64,000 bases of DNA from Areca catechu (taxonomy: Eukaryota; Streptophyta; Magnoliopsida; Arecales; Arecaceae): contig CM038052.1 in NCBI GenBank assembly GCA_021397845.1, positions 142,295,854-142,359,853 of the forward strand, read 5' to 3'. This document shows positions 10,834 through 21,709 of this stretch, one piece after another. The notes beneath the pieces were generated by a model. It saw nothing but the letters and a program-made list of their open reading frames with translations. It did not search any database and was not told the origin of the DNA. Within the stretch, counting starts at the first letter, position 1, and the number at the start of each line of letters is the position of its first letter. Made by a program: the position numbers and the translations under genes.

Positions 10834-13111
10834 ATGGCGCGCCGTCGCCATGTCTCTTCTAACTCGGACGAGGCCGGTCCATCCCGGCCGAGGACTCCAT
10901 CTTCTTCCTCCTCGGATGAGGAGGTAATTCCAGAGGAGGTCCGCCGGCGCTTGCAACCCGGGGGTGTCACTATTGGCATCCCCAGGGGGGTCCGGTCCCC
11001 TCCGGTTGCGCCTGCCGTGCCCCTCCGTTCACTCCCCGCCTTGGCTTCTCTTCCGGCTCCGCCACTTCTTCCCGCCGGTCCCTCCGGTCATGCCTCTACC
11101 ATGACCGAAGGTGATCTTTCTCTGCTCCGGGATGCCTATGGCATCCCGGGATCTGTCCGTCTGTTTGCTCCGTGGTCCGGGGAGCGTGTCACCATGAGTG
11201 GCCCCGGCCGCATTGCCTTCTACGAAGACTTCCTCCTCGGGGGTCTTCGTTTTCCTCTGCATCCTTTCTTTCTTTCCTTCCTCAGCCATTTTCGGCTCGT
11301 CCCGGCCCAGCTGGCTCCTAACGCCATCCGGGTCATCTTCTCCTTCATCGTCTTCTGCCATTTCCATGGGTTTGTTGCCCGTTTTTCTCTCTTCAGGGCC
11401 CTGTTCACCCTGAAGAAGTGCTCCACCGATGATGGCTGGTGGTACATTTCGCCCCGGCCTAGGTGTCTCCGGTTCGACCTCCCTTCTTCGGTCAAGGGAT
11501 GGAAGAGCCGGTTTTTCTTTGCCTCGGTCGACGACGTTGACTGGGCCTGGAGCGAACCGGACCGGTCACCGAACCGGAATTCCCGAGTTGAGCCTGCGGA
11601 CCAGGAGTCTTACACCCAGCTCCTGAGTGACGTGGTCCCGGCGCTCGAGGTTCTGCTCTCTGAGCAGAATCTTTTTGAGGCCGGCATCAGTCCCATCCGG
11701 GAGACCGGTGAGATTTGGTCCCGCATTAACTTCTGCCCCCCCTCTCTTTTTAAGATTGAACCGTCTAACCTTCTGATTTCTTCACTTTGCAGGGATGAAG
11801 TTTTCCCTGGAGAACCTGCTGGAGGGAGCGGCTCAGAGGGAGGTCGTCGACGTGGATGAGCCCGTGGCGAAGAGGGCTCGCACAGAGACGAGCCGCGAGG
11901 TCGCAGCGGCGACCGTGCCCGGCCCAGCTGCTGCCGTTTCCCCGCCCAGGCCTCCTCGAGGTGGCGCCCCTGGCGCCTCGGCCCCACGGCCTGGCGGCTC
12001 TACCGAGAGTGCTCCGGCGCCCGCCGTTCTGCCCATCGCCGGGCCCGTTCCTGTAGGCAGCCCAACGGCACCGCCAGTGGCGACCGCCGGTCCGTCGGCT
12101 GCAGCTTCAGCAGAGGGGGCAGCTATCGCGGGGGTCGGCCCGAAGGGCCCAGCGCCGGTGATCTCGCACCGAGACTCGGTCATCCTCGACCGAGGACTGG
12201 CGGAGAAGTTGATGGAGTACGCTTCCACCGCCCGGGACCGCCGAGCTCGGGGCGGCCGAGATTATGCGGACGCGCTGCTCGGCATCCTGCCCCAGCTTTT
12301 CACGGTAAGTTTGAGCTTTGATTCTTCTTTTCTTCCGATCCGAGGCCTTCTGCCTTGGTACTGATGTGCGTTATTTTTGCCCTTGCAGATCGGGAACGAC
12401 GTCCTCCTACTGAGGAACTACCTCGTAGGGAACGCCAAGCGGGACTCCGATCGGGAGCAAAGGCTTGGCAAACTCGCGGCCGACGTGAAGGACTTGATGG
12501 ACAAGGGGGCCGAGCTGCGAGCTGAGAAGCAGGCCCTCCAGTCCGACCTGGCGCGTTCCGAGGAGCGGAACAAGGAACTGGAGGCCTCCTTGGCGGAGGA
12601 ACGGACCTCCAACCAGCGCCGTACTGAGGAGGACGCGGCGGAGAAGGCCCGCCTGCAGGCCCACTCTCTGTTTTTGGAGCGCCAACTGGGCGAGGCCCGG
12701 CGAGAGGTGGCCGCGGCGAAGGACCGGAGCTCCTACATCAACGGGCTCCTGGAGGCGGCGAAGCGGGAAGCGCAGGAGGCCGTCCCCAAGTTCCGGGCTT
12801 CCGACGAGTTCACGTCGGAAGTCCGGGAGGCCACCGTGGACTCCTTCCTGAAGGGGTTCCGGATGTGCCGGGAAAAGGTGGGGGCCTTCTTCCCCCAGCT
12901 GGACCTGAGTGGGGTCGTCGTCGGTGGCAGGAAGCCGGGGAGCGAGGGCAGGGTCTCCGGCACGACCCAGGCGACGCCTCAGGCGACACCTGCAGCACCT
13001 CCGACTGATGACGCCGCGGCCCAGACACAGCCCCAGAAGCCGGTTGTCATGGAGGTTGAAGAGGTGGCGCCCGCACCTCCGACGGACGGCGCCGACCCTG
13101 CGCTCCAGTGA
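10834..13111 (+). CDS. Spliced antisense accessory gene of Tat element A (intact)
   Basis: Three exons on the strand opposite gag-pol: 10834-11707, 11793-12304 and 12389-13111. Introns of 85 and 84 bp have GT-AG ends (GTGAGA...TTTGCAG and GTAAGT...CTTGCAG). The spliced frame is open for 702 residues. The N-terminus is Ser-rich and acidic. Residues about 90-280 form a globular domain (GRIAFYEDFLLGGLRFPLHP, PNAIRVIFSF, FCHFHGFVARFSLFRALF, WAWSEPD) resembling Pfam PF04195, 'putative gypsy type transposon'. Exon 2 encodes a basic KRARTE patch, which may be nuclear-localising, and a Pro/Ala-rich linker. Exon 3 encodes a long charged coiled coil (about 480-570) and a Pro/Ala/Thr tail. Extra antisense frames are known in Tat elements, but their function is not. 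The shorter unspliced open frame is not the gene. A polyadenylation-like AATGAA is near 13200. Confidence 0.8.
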
Positions 13112-13440
13112 CCTCACATTGTACTTTTGCTTTCTTTGTCCTTCTTTTTGGGGGGTCCCGGCCTGTCGGGGCTCCCGGTTTGTACTGAGTACCTGTTTTA
13201 ATGAAGACTTACTTTCTATTACAACTTGTCTATCTTTGGTTCTTCTTTTTCTTCTTCTTTGTTTGTTTGTTTCTGAGATGTCGGTCTGGGGCACCTGAGA
13301 CAACTGCGGGCCTGGTCCTTCTATACTAAATCGAAGGACGGGGTCTGCAAAGCCACGTCGCGGCAAGGCAAGAATCTTGAGCAGGTCCGACTTTGGGCCG
13401 CCTTTATGCTTGCGCGGACAACACAGTTCCTGTATCATCT

Positions 13441-14213
13441 TCCGGGCCGAAACCCGGGATCTTCCGGACTGAGCTCGATGCCGTAGGCTTTCTTAAACCT
13501 TGCGCGGCTCACTGAGCTAAAACTCCGGGCTTGCGCGGGCGAAGCGGATTCGGCGCCGCCTTCCAGGCCGAAGCCCAGGATCTTCCGGACTGAGCTCGAT
13601 GCCGCAGGCTTTCTCAAACCTTGCGCGGCTTGCTGAGCTGTGCTCCGGGCTTGCGTGGGCGAACTGGGTTCGGCGCCACCTTCTAGGCCGAAGCCCAGGA
13701 TCTTCCGGACTGAGCTCGATGCCGCAGGCTTTCTCAAACCTTGCGCGGCTTGCTGAGCTGTGCTCCGGGCTTGCGTGGGCGAACTGGGTTCGACGCCACC
13801 TTCCAGGCCGAAGCCCAGGATCTTCCGGACTGAGCTCGATGCCGCAGGCTTTCTCAAACCTTGCGCGGCTTGCTGAGCTGTGCTCCGGGCTTGCATGGGC
13901 GAACTGGGTTCGGCGCCACCTTCCAGGCCGAAGCCCAGGATCTTCCGGACTGAGCTCGATGCCGCAGACTTTCTCAAACCTTGCGCGGCTTGCTGAGCTG
14001 CGCTCCGGGCTTGCGTGGGCGAAGCGGGTTCGGCGCCACCTTCCAGGCCGAAGCCCAGGATCTTCCGGACTGAGCTCGATGCCGCAGGCTTTCTCAAACC
14101 TTGCGCGGCTTGCTGAGCTGCGCTCCGGGCTTGCGTGGGCGAAGCGGGTTCGACGCCACCTTCCAGGCTAAGGCCCAGGATCTTCCGGACTGAGCTCGAT
14201 GCCGCAGGCCTTC
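13441..14213. repeat. 120-bp tandem array (about 6.4 copies) between the antisense gene and pol
   Basis: Copies start at 13441, 13561, 13681, 13801, 13921 and 14041, with a partial copy at 14161-14213. The first copy is the most diverged; the inner ones differ by a few bases. Because 120 is divisible by three, long repeated frames stay open on both strands (13435-14097 minus, 13599-14171 plus); these are not genes. The array lies in the 3' untranslated part of the retrotransposon RNA, a region known to gain tandem repeats in Tat/Ogre elements and to seed satellites. Confidence 0.95.
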
Positions 14214-14278
14214 TTGTTGAAGTTAGAGAAGAGTGTTTAAAGTGAAGAAGCTTTGTTAGAGAAACTGGGAGCCTTACA

Positions 14279-17200
14279 TTACTGGTAGTACATTCTCAGG
14301 TTCGAGGGGTTCCATGTCCGGGGGAACCTGGCACCTCCCAACTCTTCCAAGTAACATGCTCCGTGAGGGAGGGCTTCTGCTACCCGATAAGGGCCTTCCC
14401 AGTTGGGTGAAAGCTTGCCGCACTCTCATGGCTGGGAGGCTTCTGCACGCCGGAGGACCAAGTCCCCGGGACGAAAAACCTTCGGCCGTACTCGGGAGTT
14501 GTAATATCTGGCTACACGTTGCCGGTATGCCGCCATTCGAATTCGGGCCTTGTCCCTTGTTTCTTCGAGGAGGTATAGGTTGAGCATCATCCTGGCCGGG
14601 TTTTCTGTCTCGTCGTATTGTTCCACGCGCAGCGTGGGTATGCTGAGCTCGATCGGGATGACTGCCTCGGCCCCGAAGACGAGGTTGAATGGGGTTTCGT
14701 CAGTAGCCGTCCTTGGGGTGGTGTGGTATGCCCAAAGAACGCTGGGAAGCTCGTCGGCCCACCTGCCCTTGGCTTGGTCCAGCCGCGTGCGGAGGCCCTG
14801 AAGAATGGTCCTGTTCGTGACCTCAGCCTCCCCGTTGGTCTGGGGGTGCGCCACCGAAGTGAAGCGATGCTTGATGCCGAGGTCGTTGCAGAAATCTTCA
14901 AACTCTCGACAGTCGAACTGGCGTCCGTTGTCGGTGACCACGGTGTGGGGGAGGCCGAAGCGGCAGACGATGGACTTCCAGAAGAACTTGGCGACATTTG
15001 CTTCGGTGATTCTTGCCAAGGGTTCGGCTTCGACCCACTTTGTGAAGTAGTCGATAGCCACTATCAGGAACTTCCGCTGGCCGGACGCCGGCGGGAATGG
15101 GCCCAGGAGGTCCATCCCCCACTGGGCGAACGGCCAGGGGGCTGAGAGCTGAGAGATCGGGTTGGAGGGTTGCCGTTGTACCGTGGCGTGATGCTGGCAC
15201 CGGTCGCACTTCTTCACGAAGTCGGCGGCGTCCTCCTTCATCGTCTCCCAGAAGTAGCCTTGACGAAGGGCCTTGTATGCCAATGCCCTGCCCCCCACGT
15301 GGTTCCCACAGATGCCTTCGTGAATCTCCTGGAGCACAAGCTGGGCTTCTGTGGGTCCAATGCACTTGAGGAGGGGATAAGAGTAGGACCTTCGATACAG
15401 CTGCCCGTCCATCAGGACAAACCGTATGGCCTTCTTCCTGATGAGGCGAGCCGCGTCTCGGTCTTCCGGCAGGGTGCCGCTGGTGATGTACGCAGCGTAC
15501 TTGTCCATCCAGCCGGGCTCCTGGCTGACCTGATGGACCTCCGCCGGTACTTCGAGGCTTGGGACTTCGAGTCGCTCCACATGAGCGCGTCCCAGCATTG
15601 TGTCCGGCAGGGTCGCCAGCCGAGAGAGGGCATCCGCGCGGGCGTTCTCCCTGCGGGGGATATGGAAGATGTTGAAGCGCCGGAACTTGGACGCGCCCGC
15701 CTTGACGAGCTCCAAATACCTTGCCATCTGGGGGTCGTGAGCGACGTACTCCCCGGACACCTGCCCCGCCATGAGCTGGGAGTCAGTGAAGGCTCTGAGG
15801 TTGGTCACGCCCAGCTCGCGGGAGATCCTCAGTCCGGCGAGAAGTGCCTCGTACTCTGCTTGGTTATTTGTCGCGGGGAACTGGAAACGGAGCGCGCACT
15901 CGGCGACGACTCCGTCGCCGTTGGCAAGGATGAGCCCAGCTCCGCTCCCGCCGGAGTTTGAGGCTCCGTCTACATGGAGGATCCAGGCGTCCTCTCCGGG
16001 CTCGTTGGTGCCGACCTCCATCGGTTGGGCCGGGGAGTCCTCCTCGGGCTCCTTGCCCAAACCTGCGCATTCGACCAAGAAGTCGGCCAGCACCTGTGCC
16101 TTCATTGCCGACCTCGGTCGGTATGTAATGTCGAACTCGCTGAGTTTCAGTGCCCATTTGGCCAATCGCCCCGAGGTGTCGGGTCGGCTGAGCACCGCTT
16201 TCAGCGGTTGATCCGTCAAGACGGCGATGGGATGCGCTTGGAAATAGGGCCTGAGACGCTGGGCAGACACTATTAGCGCAAAGACGAGTTTCTCGGGCCG
16301 GGAATACCTGAGCTCCGCGTCCCGGAGGAGTTTGCTGGTATAGTACACCGGTCGCTGGATCCCGTGGTCGTCGATTCGGACCAGGACAGAGCTGACGGCC
16401 TCCGGGGTAACGGCCAAGTAGAGGGTGAGCTCCTCCCCTTCCTCGGGCCTGGACAGCAGAGGTGGTGATGCGAGCGTCTTCTTCAACTCCTCGAAGGCCT
16501 GCTGGCATTCCTCGGTCCAGGCGAAACCATTCATCTTCCTCAGCACCTTGAAGAAGGGACGGCAGCGGTCCGCCGACCTGGAAATAAAACCGCTAAGGGC
16601 CGCAACCCGGCCGGTCAGCTGCTGCACTTGTTTCTTGGAGGCTGGCTGCTCCATGTCCAGGATGGCCTGGACCTTCTCCGGGTTGGCCTCGATTCCTCTC
16701 TGGGTCACCATGAACCCTAGGAACTTTCCGGCGGAGACCCCGAAGGCGCACTTCGCCGGATTCAGCTTCATCTGGTGGCGCCGGAGGTTGCCGAACGTCT
16801 CCGCCAGGTCGGCTACGTGGTCCGAGTCAAGTTTGCTCATTACCAGCATGTCGTCCACGTACACCTGCATGTTGCGGCCTATCTGGTCTTTGAAGACTTT
16901 ATTGACCAGGCGTTGGTACGTCGCCCCCGCGTTCTTGAGGCCGAAGGGCATCATCCTGTAACAGAAAGTCCCGCGGTCAGTTATGAAGGCGGTACACTCT
17001 TCGTCCTCCGGATTCATCCGGATCTGGTTGTATCCGGAAAAAGCGTCCATGAATGACAGGAGACGGTGCCCCGAGGTGGTGTCGACCAGCTGGTCGATCT
17101 TCGGTAGAGGGAAGCTGTCCTTCGAGCAAGCTCGATTGAGGTCGGTGTAGTCCACGCAGATCCTCCACTTACCGCTGCTCTTCTTTACCATGACCACGTT

Positions 17201-19723
17201 TGCTAACCAGCTGGGGTATTGGACTTCTCGGACGAAACCGGCGGCGAGAAGTTTCTCTACCTCCTCGTCGATCGCCTTCTGCCTCTCCATGGCAAAGCTT
17301 CTCTTCTTCTGGCGGACCGGGCGGCTGCCTGGGTCCACGTTCAGGCTGTGCATGATAATCTCGGGCGGAATACCCGGCATGTCGGCCGCCGACCAGGCGA
17401 ACACATCGGCGTTGGCACGGAGGAACTCCAGCAGGCGGGTTCGCTCCTCTTCGGGGAGCTGGGCCCCGACTTGCACCGTCTTCAGGGGGTCCGAACCAAG
17501 GGGAAAGGAGAGCAGGCGCTCTACGGGCCCTCCCCTGGGTTCCTTTTCTCTCAGGTCGAGGTCCTCGACGTCGTGGGCGAGCTCTGCGCCCCTGGTGCCC
17601 GGGATTGCCTGTAGGCAGGGCGGGACTGGCTGAATCGTCCCCTTCATTTCCCCGAACCCGAAAGGCGTGGGGAACTGCACAAGCAGTTTCCTTGTGGAGA
17701 TGGTGGCGTCTAGTTGGTTGAGCCCGGGACGCCCAAGAATGGCGTTGTAAGGCGAAGGGAGCTTGACGATCATGAAAGTTACCATGATGGTCGCCTGCCG
17801 AGGTGGGGATCCAGCGGTAACTGGGAGAGTGATTTCCCCTTCGACTCCCACGGAGTCCCCTGTAAAACCTACCAGTGGGGTGTGCACTGGCTTTAGCTGG
17901 TCGAGAGGCAAATTCATCCGAGAGAAAGCATCGTAAAAAAGTACATCGGCCGAGCTTCCGCTATCCACCATGATCCGATGTACAGGGTGTTTCGCGATGG
18001 TCATTTCGACCACCACGGCATCATTGTTTACATTGTCATTAGACTCCCCTCTTTTGGGAGGGATTACATTCTCCGGGACTTCCCGGGCTCTCTTCTCTGC
18101 TCGGTCGGATCCGCGCGAGATCATGCCCACGGGCTTCTCAGTTGGCCGATTGTCGATTGCAGGGACAGGTGGTAGGGCCGCGAGCGGTCGCTTCTCGGAG
18201 GGGGCCTCGTTCTTGATGAACTTCCTGAGGTATCCCCTCCCGATCAGCTCCTCGATTTCTCGCTTCAAATGGCGGCACTCCTCCGTGTCATGCCCGTGCT
18301 CGCGGTGGAATTGGCAGTACTTTGACTTGTCTCGGGCGGCTCTCGGGTTCTGAGGTGGAGGTCGGCGGAGGTAGCGCTCGCCCTCGATTTCCATGAGGAT
18401 TTTGGCTCGAGGCGCGAGGAGAGGGGTGTACCTTCGCTCGGGGGCAGACTCGGCCCTCGGCCTTGGGTTCGGGCGAGGGTCGGCTGATGGCCCGGGCCTC
18501 CGAGCTCCCGGGGCATCCCTCGGGGTTGACTTCTTCAGAATCTTCCCGTCCAGCTCTCGACGGGTGCGGTCAGCCTCCTCCGCTCGGATGTACTTGTGGG
18601 CGCGGAGGAGGAGCTCGGAATACGTCCTGGGCGGCTTCTTGTCCAGGGAATAGGTCAGACGGGACGTCTTGAGCCCGCGCTTTAAAGCCAGCATAGCGAC
18701 GGGCTCGTCCAAGCTGTAGATCTCCAGGGCTGCGGTCTTAAACCGGGCGATGTAGTCTCGGAGCAGCTCCTGGTCCTGCTGGCGGATGGAGAAGAGACTG
18801 TCCACCTCCCTTGGCACCTTTCGACAAGCGTCGAAATGCGCCACAAACTTTCCTTCCAACTGCTGGAAGGAGCAAATGGATCCGGGCTCGAGACGGGCGA
18901 ACCAAACTCGAGCGGCCTTCCGAAGGGTTGCAGGGAAGGCGATGCACAGAAGGACATCGGTGGCGCCCTGGACCCTCATGAGAGCTTTATAACTCTCCAA
19001 ATGGTCCAGGGGGTCGGTGGTCCCGTCGTAAGGGTCCACCTGTGGCATGCGGAACCGTTTCGGGATCGGTTCCGCCTGAATTTCTTCGAAGAAAGGGGGG
19101 CGGGAGTCGTAGCCCGCCGGGTCAGCTGACGAGTTCTGCAGGTCGGTGAACCATCGGGCGAACTCCGCCAACTTGCGCTCGTGCTCTTCTAGGCGCCTCT
19201 CGGCCTGGCGCCTGATGGCTTCATCGGTGGAGTCTTCCACCGAGGCTGCAGGTGAGGGGGGCGCCGATCGGTCTCGGCGCGAGGTATGGCCCCGGCGTCG
19301 CTTGCTGCGATGCGCCGTTTCGGCCCCATCGGCCGGGGATCGACTCTCGTGATCCTCCGAGCCGGAATAGTTTCTCTTCGGGGGAGCTTGGCGGCTCCCT
19401 CGGGGGTTGGAGATGGCTTGCGGATGGGACGGCCTGCCCTGGATTGAGCGCAGGCTCCCGTGCTATCCCGCGACTCGGGCCGCGGGGGTCCTTGGCTACG
19501 GCTGAGTGGCCAGGGACCGTTGCTGATGCTGAAGCTGTCGGACCGCTGAGGTCAAGGTCTGCAGCTGCTGGACGATGGCCGCAAGGGATCCGTCCGCCGG
19601 GGTAGGCTGCTGCAGAAGAGGAGGGGGAGCCGGAAGCTCCCGTTCGGGGGTGTAGCCCCCCCGAGGGGAGTGGGCTTCTCCCACACGGCTGGTGGACGCC
19701 TCGCGACCACGAGTGACCACCAT
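14279..19723 (-). pseudogene. gag-pol polyprotein of Tat element A, three nonsense codons
   Basis: One frame from ATG at 19723 to TAA at 14279-14281, 1815 codons including the final stop. It is interrupted by two TAGs in the gag N-terminus (about 19494 and 19452) and a TGA at 14426-14428, where element C encodes Arg (CGA). Order: gag; a CHHC zinc knuckle (CQFHREHGHDTEEC, near 18310); aspartic protease VDSGSS near 17965; reverse transcriptase with YVDD near 16860; gypsy RNase H; a second RNase H of the archaeal type (HVDGAS, AEYEAL, TDSQL, RADALS; about 15980-15620); integrase with an HHCC finger and DDE core (VTDNGRQF, HPQTNGEAE). The second RNase H is a hallmark of the Tat lineage. All catalytic motifs are present. 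The 4.8-kb open part lacks only the gag N-terminus and the last 50 or so residues. Confidence 0.92.
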
Positions 19724-19780
19724 TGCTGGAGAGCGTGACACCTGCAAAAAGCTAGTTCCCTCTGGGGGTTAGTGTCCTGC

Positions 19781-19802
19781 CCCCCTACCTGGCGCGCCAA
19801 TC
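19781..19802 (-). other. Primer-binding site region of element A
   Basis: On the minus strand, directly downstream of the 5' LTR, the sequence reads GATTGGCGCGCCAGGTAGGG. Elements B and C have close variants at the same place (52771-52797 and about 63700-63722). The TGG would pair with a tRNA CCA end; I do not assign the tRNA. Confidence 0.6.
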
Positions 19803-21170
19803 TGTTGCCGCTCTCGTCGCCGCGCCCGTGCCGAGGATCAGCCGATCCTCCCTGACCGCTTGGCAAGGGAGCCTCCCTTCCTGCGAGAAACCTGCAACAA
19901 AGGGGTTAGAGGACCCTGGCCGGGGATTCCGGCGAGGGGGCTCCGACGGTCAAGTCAGTAGACGACGAGGAGGAACAGACTCTCCCTCCCAGGCCCTCTA
20001 AAGGGTCCCAGGTTTGGAGAGTTAACTAGTGAAGGGAAAGCGCCGGGGACCGGAATCTCGGCTGGGCCTGCCTGCCGAGCTCGCGTCCAGTATTCCCCTC
20101 TCGGGATCTCTGGTTTCTTCCTCGGAGCGAGGCCTTGTGCCGGTGCTTCCCTCTTGTCCCAGGCTAGTTGGCTTACCTTGCAGTCTCCGGATCCTTCCCT
20201 CTTTATCTCCCTCCGTCGTGTGCTTGTCCTTTTCCTCCTCGAAAACTCCTCCCCCCTGTCTTCCTTTCTTTTCCCTTTTTGGTGAAGGAAGCCAGGCGGC
20301 TTTCCGACCTCGTCCGCCGGGCCCAGCAGGGAGAAGGTAAGGACAGAAGAGAAAAGGAGGGAGGGGGGCGCTGGCAGAGCGGCCAGTCGTCAGGCCTCGG
20401 GCTTCGTGAGAGTGCTCTTTTCCCCGAGCGTGGGCGCCATCCGTTTACGGGGCCTGTTCCGTCAGGATCGGATCTCTCGACTACGGGACCTGTCGGGCCA
20501 GTGTAAGTCACGTTCCGCGTGCCGCCGCCCTCCGTACGGGACGCCGTCTGGGGTCGGTACGGCCCGAGGGATGGCCTCGGGACCCGTCACTTTCCCCCGG
20601 GGGCCTCTCCGTACGAGCGGTCTGACTTCGGCTGAGTTGGACCTGTCTCCGGGGGCCAACTGGCGAGAGGCGAGAGATCGGCCGACCTCGGCTTAGGTGG
20701 ACCCCTCCGGGGTGGACACCTGGCGAGGTGGCAGAAGATCGCCTGGCTTCGGCCGAGGTGGGCCCGTCTCCGGGTGGCCACCTGGCGCAAGGCGGAGGGT
20801 CGGCCGACCTCGGCCTAGGTGGACCCCTCCCGGGTGGACACCTGGCAAGGTGGCAGAAGATCGCCTGACTTCGGCCGAGGTGGACCCGTCTCCGGGTGGC
20901 CACCTGGCGCAAGGCGGAGGGTCAGCCGACCTCGGCCGACCTTACACGGGGCGGACTCCTCCGAGCCCGGGCGCAGATGAGTTGGTGGGGGAACTTCGCG
21001 CCGAACTCGACCTCGGCGGGAGCTGTTTGCTTCAGACAGTATCGGGCGGTGCGGTCTTGCCGACCCCAGCCTTGAGGACGTGGCGCTGATTCTGGCAGGA
21101 AAACTCACACGTGGCTCGCTCGCATTCGGCGATACCTGAGCCTGGCCATGTCACTGTCACGGCTGTAACA
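19803..21170 (-). repeat. 5' LTR of element A
   Basis: 1368 bp, with TGTTGCCG... and ...TGTAACA ends on the window strand. It pairs with 8992-10359 and is followed by the target duplication GGACC. As the 5' LTR it should carry the promoter for gag-pol transcription on the minus strand; I could not pick out a clear TATA box in this GC-rich sequence. Confidence 0.95.
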
Positions 21171-21693
21171 GGACCGTATGCAAGGGATGTGATTTTGGGC
21201 TAAGGAGAGGTTATCAACTCTTCCCCTTATCTGATATAGCAAGAGTGCCCTTAAAAGTAAATTATGCAATGATGGCAGGCAGATGAGGATGCAAATTAGG
21301 GTTTAGATGTTTTTGGTGTTTTCGGAGAATATGTATTTTTTTATATATTTTTGGTATTTTCTTAAACAGAAGGAAACTTGTAAATTATGGCCTAATATGC
21401 AGGAAATATACTAAAATTAAAAGATATGCAAAGAGATGCTACACAAAATCCTAAAACTTCAAAACTTGTCTTGCTGAAAAAAAAAAACAGAACCAAAAAT
21501 TTGCAGGTTGTATTTTGGCTTGCAGAAATTGCACAAACTGAAATAAAATCTTAAAAAATTATATAAAATACTATGAATTATGATGGCTCTATAAAAATAA
21601 ATTTCAGAATTTTTGGAGTTCATAACAGGAAGAAATAACTAAATTAACAGAGTATATATGGACTGTAAAAATGTAGAAAACAAGTCCTAATCT
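21171..21693. other. 5' leader of element E, outer part
   Basis: AT-rich untranslated leader of E between the insertion point of A and the E primer-binding site. No gene is seen. It was contiguous with 8537-8991 before A inserted. Confidence 0.6.
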
Positions 21694-21707
21694 AAGCTCT
21701 GATACCA
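21694..21707 (-). other. Primer-binding site of element E (initiator tRNA-Met type)
   Basis: The minus strand reads TGGTATCAGAGCTTAG starting at 21707, two bases inside the 5' LTR. TGGTATCAGAGC is the classic complement of the plant initiator tRNA-Met 3' end. It fixes the element's orientation and identifies the right LTR as the 5' one. Confidence 0.85.
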
Positions 21708-21709
21708 GA

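Larger units (their letters stand above)
8992..21170 (-). mobile_element. Element A: nearly intact Tat-lineage Ty3/gypsy retrotransposon
   Basis: 12,179 bp with two 1368-bp LTRs (8992-10359 and 19803-21170), TG...CA ends and a perfect target duplication, GGACC (8987-8991 and 21171-21175). Read on the minus strand the order is 5' LTR, primer-binding site, gag-pol with dual RNase H, a 120-bp tandem array, an antisense gene on the plus strand, polypurine tract and 3' LTR. The LTRs show only about 16 differences by eye, so it is the youngest insertion here. Three nonsense codons in gag-pol make this copy probably immobile by itself, although the antisense gene is intact. It is inserted in the leader of element E. 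Confidence 0.95.

Noticed and set aside
12407..13438. 343-residue minus-strand open frame
   Set aside because: It is the reverse shadow of the GC-rich exon 3 of the antisense gene, whose coiled-coil protein is the convincing reading.
13435..14171. Long repetitive open frames on both strands (220 and 190 residues)
   Set aside because: They are produced by a 120-bp tandem period divisible by three; no start context, no domain, and frames on both strands mirror the repeat.
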